Shown: positions 1 to 4,403, counted from the first letter of the stretch. The stretch is DNA of 9,604 nucleotides from an uncultured Candidatus Melainabacteria bacterium (GCA_937927525.1 CALBDR010000258.1:1-9604); one strand, 5' to 3'. A program made the numbers and translations. Notes: generated from the sequence alone by a model not told the origin.

Positions 1-2
1 TA

Positions 3-125
3 CCTAAAGAAGATGTAAACGGCAAATGGTTTATCCAAAAACCACGTGAACAGTTCATGTGTGATGTTACAGGGTTTACAGAGGTTGAAACTGTAGAATT
101 ACCAGAATCAGAAGAGGTTATTTAA
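3..125 (+). CDS. C-terminal end of an unidentified phage protein (partial)
   Basis: An open frame enters from the left edge and ends at TAA (123-125), giving 40 residues that begin PKEDVNGKWFIQ and end in an acidic tail, ELPESEEVI. No start is visible, and the fragment contains no motif I recognise. In many tailed phages the gene just before the prohead protease is the portal or a portal-associated protein, so that is possible here, but only the gene order supports it. The frame has codon use like its neighbours (GAA, AAA, TTA-rich), and the other two frames on this strand have early stops, which makes it likely to be real coding sequence. A long non-coding stretch follows, so it is probably the last gene of its transcription unit. 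Confidence 0.6.
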   Translation, partial: PKEDVNGKWFIQKPREQFMCDVTGFTEVETVELPESEEVI

Positions 126-171
126 TAGGGTTTAAAAACAACTAACACCTATCTCCAATCAATCTAGAATC

Positions 172-196
172 ATAAAGAAAACCGCTCCGCAGTTTT
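172..196 (-). terminator. Intrinsic terminator of RNA 1 (minus)
   Basis: Minus-strand stem AAAACUGC / GCGGUUUU (196-189 with 185-178), three-base loop GGA, then CUUUAU. The stem is complete only with a G-U pair on the minus strand. It might also work weakly on the plus strand for the gene ending at 125. Confidence 0.62.
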
Positions 197-335
197 ATCA
201 GTGTTAGTGAGTATAGTTAATCACTCTATACCGATTGTGCCTTTACTATTTCAGCGATAACTAAGCCCGTAAAGTTCAACAATAAATAGCTACTGGCTAT
301 TACAGGGCACTTAATTGATTAGATTAAGTATTGCC
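172..335 (-). ncRNA. Putative small structured RNA 1 (minus strand)
   Basis: A predicted transcript of about 164 nt runs from the extended -10 promoter at 342-350 to the intrinsic terminator at 178-196. It is full of hairpins: 306-315 with 323-335 (ten pairs and a 3-nt bulge, loop 316-322), 285-290 with 296-301 (six pairs, 5-nt loop), 241-246 with 269-274 (six pairs), and 211-216 with 226-231 (six pairs). The last competes with a second pairing, 206-210 with 221-225. The terminator stem contains a G-U pair only when read on the minus strand; on the plus strand the same position is an A-C mismatch. No ORF with a ribosome binding site is present in it. I do not recognise an RNA family: it lacks tRNA, tmRNA and CRISPR-repeat features. 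Confidence 0.5.
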
Positions 336-341
336 ATCTTT

Positions 342-350
342 ATTATAACA
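342..350 (-). promoter_or_regulatory. Extended -10 promoter P1 (minus)
   Basis: Read on the minus strand this is TGTTATAAT, a perfect extended -10 (TGnTATAAT) within ATTATGTTATAATAAAG. No good -35 is visible; the expected place holds CTCTAG, part of the inverted repeat at 356-371. The predicted start is near 335. Confidence 0.55.
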
Positions 351-355
351 TAATT

Positions 356-371
356 CCTCTAAACCTAGAGG
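356..371. repeat. Inverted repeat CCTCTA-AACC-TAGAGG
   Basis: A six-base palindromic pair lying just upstream of the P1 -10 on the minus strand, where a -35 or operator would sit. Its right arm is part of a 10-mer, CTAGAGGGTT (365-374), repeated at 437-446; the first nine bases occur again at 4398-4406 before the gene at 4418. It could be a protein-binding site or an RNA hairpin; nothing decides between them. Confidence 0.35.
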
Positions 372-374
372 GTT

Positions 375-480
375 AAAAATTATGACAGATTAATAACTAA
401 ACAACCTAGGTATTAAGTTAAGCCTATTTGAGCTTGCTAGAGGGTTGGTGGCACAAAAAGCAGAGGCTCGGTCTGTCTGT
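375..480 (-). ncRNA. Putative small RNA 2 (minus strand)
   Basis: This transcript is predicted from the promoter at 487-515 (TTGGCA, 17 nt, TATAAT), starting near 480. The 5' end reads ACAGACAGA, and GACAGA (477-472) can pair with UCUGUC at 389-384, which is followed by AUAAUUUUU. That would give a closed RNA of about 106 nt ending near 375. Inside are GAGC/GCUC, UAGG/CCUA and the 8-nt palindrome ACCTAGGT. The 3' end is much less certain than for the other units because the U-run does not follow a compact hairpin, so read-through into RNA 1 is possible. No ORF or known RNA family is recognised. Confidence 0.33.
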
Positions 481-486
481 ATATTT

Positions 487-515
487 ATTATAACATAAAA
501 AAAACAGACTGCCAA
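487..515 (-). promoter_or_regulatory. Promoter P2 (minus), -35 and extended -10
   Basis: On the minus strand TTGGCA (515-510) is followed by a 17-nt spacer and TATAAT (492-487), with TG one base before the -10. The -35 lies in the stem and loop edge of the preceding terminator, so terminator and promoter physically overlap. The predicted start is near 480. Confidence 0.58.
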
Positions 516-548
516 AAAAGAAAATAAGAAACAAAAAGGCAGTCTGTT
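497..548 (-). terminator. Intrinsic terminator of RNA 3 (minus)
   Basis: Perfect 11-bp inverted repeat (503-513 and 538-548, AACAGACTGCC) around a 24-nt loop, purine-only on the plus strand apart from one T and one C. On the minus strand it is followed by eight U in a row. On the plus strand no U-tract follows, so it is directional. Confidence 0.7.
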
Positions 549-587
549 ATAGGTGTGTGAGTTAAGATTAGTGTATTTCTAACCTCT
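497..587 (-). ncRNA. Putative small RNA 3 (minus strand)
   Basis: This is an RNA of about 91 nt bounded by the TTGACA/TATAAT promoter at 594-624 and a textbook intrinsic terminator at 497-548. A 5' hairpin GGUUAG-AAAUACA-CUAAUC contains a G-U pair that exists only on the minus strand. A pyrimidine/A-rich single-stranded stretch with CUCACACACCU follows, then the terminator stem of 11 perfect pairs with a 24-nt loop, whose 3' arm runs into a tract of eight U. The layout of 5' hairpin, unpaired C-rich segment and terminator is that of many bacterial regulatory RNAs. Its target and function are unknown. Confidence 0.55.
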
Positions 588-593
588 GAAAAT

Positions 594-624
594 ATTATAA
601 CATGAATTGAATATATTTTGTCAA
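594..624 (-). promoter_or_regulatory. Promoter P3 (minus), consensus -35 and extended -10
   Basis: On the minus strand a perfect TTGACA (624-619) and a perfect TGTTATAAT (-10 at 599-594) are separated by 19 nt, slightly long but compensated by the extended -10. It begins just after the U-tract of the terminator at 634-675. The predicted start is near 587. Confidence 0.6.
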
Positions 625-633
625 GTTTTTTTC

Positions 634-675
634 AAAAAAAATGACGATGCCAAATCCACAAAAACATCGTCATTT
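634..675 (-). terminator. Intrinsic terminator of RNA 4 (minus)
   Basis: Perfect 11-bp inverted repeat (639-649 and 665-675, AAATGACGATG) with a 15-nt loop. On the minus strand the stem runs into U8; on the plus strand it is followed by CAATATATGG, so termination is expected only leftward. Confidence 0.7.
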
Positions 676-683
676 CAATATAT

Positions 684-690
684 GGAGGTG
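684..690 (+). promoter_or_regulatory. Strong Shine-Dalgarno GGAGGTG in front of the head module
   Basis: GGAGGTG lies six bases (counted from GGAGG) before ATG 695, close to an ideal fit to the 16S 3' end. In a plus-strand mRNA the GTGAG (688-692) can pair with CTCAC (703-707), hiding the site and putting the ATG in the loop. The site is also covered by putative antisense RNA 4. Confidence 0.5.
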
Positions 691-694
691 AGAT

Positions 695-763
695 ATGTCA
701 AGCTCACTAGCGTATAAATATTATAGCATAAAAATCAGGTACAGTTACATAAACTATGCCTAA
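695..763 (+). CDS. Possible 22-residue leader peptide coupled to the protease gene
   Basis: ATG 695 follows the best-placed GGAGG in the left part of the window and opens 22 codons, MSSSLAYKYYSIKIRYSYINYA, ending at TAA 761-763. The product is rich in tyrosine and has no recognisable domain. Its stop codon overlaps the start of the next gene (ATGCCTAA at 756-763), the classic geometry for translational coupling, and the protease gene itself lacks a Shine-Dalgarno sequence. The ORF may thus serve to bring ribosomes to the protease start rather than to make a functional peptide. Against it: the ORF is very short, no plus-strand promoter is obvious upstream, and the protease also has its own -10-like motif at 738-745. 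Confidence 0.4.
   Translation: MSSSLAYKYYSIKIRYSYINYA
720..728 (-). promoter_or_regulatory. Extended -10 promoter P4 (minus)
   Basis: Minus-strand TGCTATAAT, in the same ATGnTATAATA context as P1-P3. No clear -35. The predicted start is near 713, so it would transcribe leftward, away from the protease gene whose ATG is at 756. Confidence 0.5.
738..745 (+). promoter_or_regulatory. GGTAnAnT motif before the protease gene
   Basis: GGTACAGT followed by TACATAAACT and then ATG 756. It matches the GGTAnAnTTA motif before four other genes in the window; as a -10 element (TACAGT) it would start transcription within a few bases of the ATG. This copy is one of the weaker matches to TATAAT. Confidence 0.35.
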
Positions 764-1349
764 TTTAAAATCTAATGTCAAAAAAACTGTAGTAGAGAAA
801 AAAATAGCATACGGTATCGTTTATGAGCCTGACGTAGCAGATCTACACCTAGACGCTATGACAGCAGAAGATATAGAGAAAACTGCACATAGCTTCTTAA
901 GATTAGATGATTTATCAAAAGTAATAGACGTTCAACACGACAACGAAGTTTATAAAGTTTACCCTGTAGAAAGTTTTATAGCAAGAGAAGGAGACCCTGA
1001 TTTTCCTCCGGGTGCATGGGTACTTGCAGTTAAGTTTGAAGATGACTTTTTATGGAGATTAGTAAAACAAGGGTACTTAAATAGTTTTAGTTTCGAAGTT
1101 TTAGCTTTTAAAGAAACTAGAAAGCTTTCTGTTTCTATCCCTATGTTAGAGGTGGGCGAAACAGATGGCACAGAAGGGCACACTCACGTTTACTTTATAG
1201 AAAGAGATGAAAACGGAAAAGTTATCCGAGGCGGAACTAACGAAGTTAACGGACATACTCACACAATAACCATGAACAGTGCAACTGATATAACAGGACA
1301 GCACGGACATAAGTTTCCTAAAAAGGAGTTAAATAATGCTAGAAATTAA
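756..1349 (+). CDS. XkdF-like prohead serine protease
   Basis: This is probably the capsid-maturation protease, which cleaves scaffold and capsid-associated proteins inside the prohead. Residues 17-117 carry the pattern of the Bacillus PBSX XkdF family: AYGIVYEPDVADLHLDAMT (18-36), an amphipathic helix ending in AHSFL, IDVQHDN with a candidate catalytic His61, VESFIARE with candidate nucleophile Ser73, and GAWVLAVKFEDDFLWRLVKQG (86-106) leading to SFSFEVLA. The rest is a histidine-rich tail: GHTH at 141-144, GHTH at 166-169 and QHGH at 182-185, perhaps a metal-binding or structural element. The ATG overlaps the leader ORF stop and has no Shine-Dalgarno sequence, but it starts the conserved region at a sensible distance. 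It overlaps the scaffold gene by 14 bases. The catalytic assignment is by family pattern, not by structure. Confidence 0.8.
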   Translation: MPNLKSNVKKTVVEKKIAYGIVYEPDVADLHLDAMTAEDIEKTAHSFLRLDDLSKVIDVQHDNEVYKVYPVESFIAREGDPDFPPGAWVLAVKFEDDFLWRLVKQGYLNSFSFEVLAFKETRKLSVSIPMLEVGETDGTEGHTHVYFIERDENGKVIRGGTNEVNGHTHTITMNSATDITGQHGHKFPKKELNNARN

Positions 1350-2280
1350 AACCTACGAAGAAGAAAAAGAAGTAGACTACCTTGTAGACGTTGAGCCAAA
1401 AAGAGTAAGTGTCGTAGACCATGGAGCTAACGGCAAAAGATTTTATTTAAAAAATGCTAACGGTACTAAATATAAGATAGCTAAAATCTCTCACCCTAAA
1501 TTTGTCCAACTCTCAGAAGAAGAAACTGTAGATTACACAGAAACTTTTAAAAATTTTATAAATAAAAATATAGATAATCCTGAATTAGAGCCTTCAGAAG
1601 AAGGTGATAATTTAGTTGTTAAATCTAGTGATTACGACCCTAATATGTCTTATATAGAGATAAATCTTGCAGACGGTTTTCAAATTCTTGTAGAAAAAAA
1701 AGAAATTTTTAATTTAGATAAGAGTCAAGAAAAAATATGTGATACAGTTTCGGTAGATTCTACGGAGGATAAAATGTTAGACGATTTAAAAGAATTATTC
1801 AATAAAGGAGCTGAGATACTTGAAAAGTTCGAGAACTCTGACTCTAAGAAAGAAGTTTTAAAGGAAGAAGGCGAAAAAGCTGAAGCTGAGGTTGAAGTTG
1901 TTGCCGAAGAAGTTAAAGAAGAACCTAAAGTTGATTTAGAAAAAGCTTTAGCTGACTCTGAGGCTCAAATTAAAGAACTCAAAGAAAAGAACGAGTCTTT
2001 AACTGCAAACTTAGAAAAAATTAAAGAAGAGAACGCTGAAGTAGCGAAAGTATTAAAGCAATTCGGTGAAATTGTTGAGACTCTTCAAGCGAAAAACTCT
2101 GAGCTAGAAAAAGCAGTAGAAAGCAAGAGTGCTGACCTAGCTAAAAAAATTGATTCTCTAAACTATAGTGTTTCTTCTAATTCTGAAGCAGATACTAAAG
2201 AAATCGAGAAGAAAGAAGAGGAAAAAACATACTCGTTAAAAGACGAAGGAGGAACATTTGCAGCTTTATTTGGAGGATAA
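1336..2280 (+). CDS. Capsid assembly scaffold with VSVVDHGAN motif and C-terminal coiled coil
   Basis: Position between the protease and the capsid gene, high charge (Glu/Lys-rich) and a long coiled coil point to a scaffold or assembly protein. Residues 22-36, KRVSVVDHGANGKRF, match a motif often seen in or next to XkdF-type proteases. Residues 37-146 form a mixed globular region, and roughly 147-290 is heptad-rich helix (EKALADSEAQIKELKEKNES is typical). The C-terminus LKDEGGTFAALFGG could be the capsid-binding tip. The start has a good site (AAGGAG, 8 nt before ATG 1336) inside the end of the protease gene. An internal ATG at 1774 with its own GGAGG is annotated separately. The protein is probably cut by the protease during maturation; this is inferred from other phages. 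Confidence 0.72.
   Translation: MLEIKTYEEEKEVDYLVDVEPKRVSVVDHGANGKRFYLKNANGTKYKIAKISHPKFVQLSEEETVDYTETFKNFINKNIDNPELEPSEEGDNLVVKSSDYDPNMSYIEINLADGFQILVEKKEIFNLDKSQEKICDTVSVDSTEDKMLDDLKELFNKGAEILEKFENSDSKKEVLKEEGEKAEAEVEVVAEEVKEEPKVDLEKALADSEAQIKELKEKNESLTANLEKIKEENAEVAKVLKQFGEIVETLQAKNSELEKAVESKSADLAKKIDSLNYSVSSNSEADTKEIEKKEEEKTYSLKDEGGTFAALFGG
1774..2280 (+). CDS. Nested short scaffold protein (in-frame internal start)
   Basis: ATG 1774 is codon 147 of the gene at 1336 and in the same frame. It is preceded by ACGGAGGATAAA, with GGAGG (1764-1768) five bases before the ATG, one of the strongest ribosome binding sites in the window. Translation from it gives a 168-residue protein starting MLDDLKELFNKGAEILEKF, which is almost exactly the coiled-coil part and omits the N-terminal GAN-motif domain. 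Known parallels are lambda C/Nu3 and Mu I/Z, where a scaffold is made from an internal start within a larger in-frame gene. I see no alternative reason for a GGAGG at this spot, but the codons ACG-GAG-GAT-AAA could have occurred by chance. Confidence 0.55.
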   Translation: MLDDLKELFNKGAEILEKFENSDSKKEVLKEEGEKAEAEVEVVAEEVKEEPKVDLEKALADSEAQIKELKEKNESLTANLEKIKEENAEVAKVLKQFGEIVETLQAKNSELEKAVESKSADLAKKIDSLNYSVSSNSEADTKEIEKKEEEKTYSLKDEGGTFAALFGG

Positions 2281-2304
2281 GTAAGGCACAAATAGGAGAT
2301 TATT

Positions 2305-3312
2305 ATGAACAAAGAACTAAATAGAATTGTAGACAGTAAAGAAAATGTTAAAAAAGCAGGTTTGCTATTAACTGACGTTACTAACGGTGGAGTTAAGCTC
2401 CCTATCGAAGTAGCAGATTCTTTCATTCTAAAAGCAATCAGACAACCTAACCTATTATCTCTAATGAGAGTTGAGAGAGTTAGAAACCCACAGACAAGGT
2501 TTACTAAAATTAACCACACTCCTTGGGTATTATATCCAAAAGCTGAAGGTACTGATGCTACAGCAGGTCAAACTACTAAATCAACGTTTGAGTATGTAGA
2601 TATTCTTCCTCAAAGAATGTCAGCTTACACTACTATCTCTACAGAGGCTTTAGAAGATAACGCTTCAGGTCCTGGAGGATTAATGAGAGATGCTGAAACT
2701 CAGTTCATTCGTAGATTGAACGAGAACATTCTTCAGTACATTCTTGAAGCAGACACTACTTTCACTGACGGTGACGCTAACAAGCAAGCTACTATGAGAT
2801 TAACAGACGGTCTTATCAAGTTAGCAGCTAACAACCCAACTACTAGCTTAGTTAACCCAGTCGTAGACGCTTCAGGCGCATTTGACGCTACAACTCCAAC
2901 TATCAAGAATATCTTGAAAGAAATGAGAAAAGCTATGCTTCCTCAGTACAGATCTAGTGTTCTTACTGACTACGCATACGTCATGAACGATAATGATGCT
3001 ACAGACTTAAGAGACATCATCTCTAAAAGACAAACTATCTTAGGTGACAGCTTCCATAACGGAGTATCTAACTTCCAAGTAGACGGTATCCCTGTCATTG
3101 GTAGTTCTTTCATCCCTCAAGGTACTGTACTTCTTACTAAGCCAAACAACATGATCTTCGCTCCTCATATCTATGACATGAGAATGGCTAAGTGGTACGA
3201 TCCAGATCTTGATATCAACAAGTTAAAAGTTCACTTATACATGGGCTTCCAGTGGGAAGAGTTAGATGCTGTAGTTTACCAAAACCTTGCAGACAACACT
3301 CCAACTCCTTAA
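2305..3312 (+). CDS. Major capsid protein (HK97 fold)
   Basis: 335 residues, the right size for an HK97-type shell protein, directly after protease and scaffold. Diagnostic stretches are LPIEVADSFILKAIRQPNLL (32-51), the arginine-rich segment RVERVRNPQTRF, the E-loop-like region around TPWVLYPKAEGTDATAGQ, STEALEDNA, and the C-terminal HIYDMRMAKWYDPDLDI followed by LYMGFQWEELDAVVYQN. The start has AGGAG seven bases before ATG 2305. Codon use differs from its neighbours: AAC, TTC, ATC and other C-ending codons are common where other genes prefer T-ending ones, the usual mark of very high expression. A hairpin and an intrinsic terminator follow, consistent with separate high-level mRNA. The family is confident; the exact subfamily is not. 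Confidence 0.88.
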   Translation: MNKELNRIVDSKENVKKAGLLLTDVTNGGVKLPIEVADSFILKAIRQPNLLSLMRVERVRNPQTRFTKINHTPWVLYPKAEGTDATAGQTTKSTFEYVDILPQRMSAYTTISTEALEDNASGPGGLMRDAETQFIRRLNENILQYILEADTTFTDGDANKQATMRLTDGLIKLAANNPTTSLVNPVVDASGAFDATTPTIKNILKEMRKAMLPQYRSSVLTDYAYVMNDNDATDLRDIISKRQTILGDSFHNGVSNFQVDGIPVIGSSFIPQGTVLLTKPNNMIFAPHIYDMRMAKWYDPDLDINKLKVHLYMGFQWEELDAVVYQNLADNTPTP

Positions 3313-3313
3313 T

Positions 3314-3331
3314 TTTTAGAGCAATCTAAAA
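3314..3331 (+). other. 3' hairpin with GCAA tetraloop after the capsid gene
   Basis: TTTTAGA-GCAA-TCTAAAA begins two bases after the capsid stop codon: seven perfect pairs capped by a GNRA-type tetraloop. No U-tract follows, so it is more likely an mRNA 3'-protecting structure than a terminator. Confidence 0.4.
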
Positions 3332-3342
3332 GTATCGCATAG

Positions 3343-3372
3343 AAAGAGAGCCCCCACGGCTCTCTTTTTTTT
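3343..3372 (+). terminator. Intrinsic terminator after the capsid gene
   Basis: A ten-pair stem, AAAGAGAGCC (3343-3352) with GGCTCTCTTT (3358-3367), five-base loop CCCAC, followed by further T to 3372. It separates the protease-scaffold-capsid unit from the connector genes. Part of the transcription may read through. Confidence 0.85.
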
Positions 3373-3418
3373 ATAAACGATTAGAAACACTACTGGGATT
3401 CTAGGTATATACACATTA

Positions 3419-3427
3419 TGGTATAAT
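3419..3427 (+). promoter_or_regulatory. Extended -10 promoter, leaderless start of the connector operon
   Basis: TGGTATAAT is a perfect extended -10. Its hexamer ends at 3427, six bases before ATG 3434, so transcription should begin at or next to the start codon. The -35 region (TTCTAG at 17 nt spacing) is weak. Lying right after a terminator, this is the best-supported member of the GGTAnAnTTA motif family. Confidence 0.65.
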
Positions 3428-3433
3428 TAGGGT

Positions 3434-3844
3434 ATGAAGTTTAATAATTTATATTTTTTAAAACTTAACTACGGTTTTAAAAATTCAATAAAATTCGAAG
3501 GTAAAATTTATCATTTTAATAAAGAAGAGTACACGCAAGTTCCTGAAGGATTATACAAACTGTACTATTTGAAGACGGCTGATTATACGTGCAGTTTTCA
3601 AGGAGCTAACTGTCCTGTAAAAATAAATTTCTACCTGTCTAAGATAGAAAGAATAGCTGTAGATGACGAAGAACAGTTAGAAGATTTAGCAGAAGGCAAC
3701 AACAAACTAAACCTAGCATTAGAAGAAATGGTAGACAAAGAAGCTAAACTAGAACTTGTAGAAAACCCTGTAGAAGAGCCTGAGAAGAAAGCTCCAGCTC
3801 GTAGAACGTCTAACAGAAAAACAAGTAGTAGAAAAATTAAATGA
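3434..3844 (+). CDS. Small protein with basic C-terminal tail, unknown role (head module)
   Basis: 136 residues with no family I can name. The N-terminal half (1-75) looks like a compact beta-rich domain: LYFLKLNYGFKNSIKFEGK, then HFNKEEYTQVPEGLYKLYYL, and cysteines at 53 and 60 in TCSFQGANCPVKI. Residues 76-117 are acidic and helical. The last 19 residues, KKAPARRTSNRKTSSRKIK, are strongly basic and rich in Ser/Thr/Arg/Lys, suggesting contact with DNA. Position between capsid and connector fits a head decoration, a stabilising protein or a DNA-contacting connector component. The ATG has no Shine-Dalgarno; it follows the TATAAT at 3422-3427 by six bases. Its stop overlaps the next start as ATGA. 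Confidence 0.65.
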   Translation: MKFNNLYFLKLNYGFKNSIKFEGKIYHFNKEEYTQVPEGLYKLYYLKTADYTCSFQGANCPVKINFYLSKIERIAVDDEEQLEDLAEGNNKLNLALEEMVDKEAKLELVENPVEEPEKKAPARRTSNRKTSSRKIK

Positions 3845-4401
3845 TAGTAAAACCTGTAAGCGAAATAGTAGATTTAGAAGCTCTTATACCTTTAGACGGC
3901 TTAAAGCCTGTAGTAGGGGTGGACTGGGAAGAGGACGATGAGGAGTTACTAAGTATTAGATCTTCTAGTATAGATAGAGTAGCTAGTTTTCTTAAGTACC
4001 CTATCAATAGAAGTAATTGCATTATAAGACTTACTTTAGTTAATTTCAATTTAGATCCTGATAGGATAAGAAAAGGTTTTGAGGCTCAGAACATGCCTAT
4101 AAACTCTATAACTAAAATTTCTAGACTTAGAGAAGACGGCACTGAAGAAGATATAGATTCTGCACTATACACCTATAATGAATCTCTAAACAAAATTTCA
4201 TTTAGTAATAACATTCAACACAAAAAAGAAGGTTTTACAGAACTTTTAATTTACTGCGACATAGGATGGGATTATGGAACTTTACCTGCTGAAGTTAGAC
4301 AAACTATTCATGCAATAGCTATAGAAGCTTACGATAAGCCTGATTTCCCTAAGAGCAATTCCTTGTTACGTCCTGTATGTAACTACAAGTTCTATAACTA
4401 G
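3841..4401 (+). CDS. Head-tail connector (gp6-like adaptor)
   Basis: 186 residues. The end of the protein, IGWDYGTLPAEVRQTIHAIA followed by IEAYDKPDF, has the look of the gp6-like adaptor family that docks under the portal: a helix with LP-x-VR and aromatic or acidic residues at the end. The N-terminal part contains a helix SIRSSSIDRVASFLKYPI (residues 38-55), also typical of these alpha-helical ring proteins. A beta-rich middle (56-145) is longer than in minimal members. It starts in ATGA overlap with the upstream gene and lacks a Shine-Dalgarno, so it is probably translated by re-initiation. The following gene is a head closure protein, which supports the call. Membership is inferred from pattern and order. 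Confidence 0.68.
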   Translation: MIVKPVSEIVDLEALIPLDGLKPVVGVDWEEDDEELLSIRSSSIDRVASFLKYPINRSNCIIRLTLVNFNLDPDRIRKGFEAQNMPINSITKISRLREDGTEEDIDSALYTYNESLNKISFSNNIQHKKEGFTELLIYCDIGWDYGTLPAEVRQTIHAIAIEAYDKPDFPKSNSLLRPVCNYKFYN

Positions 4402-4403
4402 AG

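Larger units (their letters stand above)
634..713 (-). ncRNA. Putative small RNA 4, antisense to the head-module ribosome binding site
   Basis: This predicted RNA of about 80 nt runs from the extended -10 promoter at 720-728 to the terminator at 634-675. It begins with a hairpin, GUGAG/CUCAC (707-703 with 692-688, 10-nt loop), followed by CUCC and an 11-bp terminator hairpin with a U8 tract. Its unpaired CACCUCC is the exact complement of the GGAGGTG ribosome binding site at 684-690 on the plus strand, and the RNA also covers the ATG at 695. It could therefore act as a cis-antisense RNA on head-gene mRNA, or as a trans regulator of other mRNAs. This is inferred from sequence only. Confidence 0.5.

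Noticed and set aside
341..346. Plus-strand promoters at the TATTATAACAT repeats
   Set aside because: TATTAT is a poorer -10 than the perfect TGnTATAAT on the minus strand, no -35 is found at correct spacing on the plus strand, and the associated terminators have U-tracts only on the minus strand.
126..694. tRNA, tmRNA or CRISPR/tracrRNA in the structured non-coding region
   Set aside because: No GTTCRANNC T-loop with acceptor pairing on either strand, no regularly spaced direct repeats, and no cas-like gene or repeat/anti-repeat pair. The hairpins alone do not support these classes.
1320..1349. Possible programmed frameshift joining the protease to the scaffold gene
   Set aside because: CCTAAAAAG lies in the overlap, but a -1 slip there enters the wrong frame (the scaffold is in +1), and the scaffold has its own AAGGAG and ATG at good spacing.
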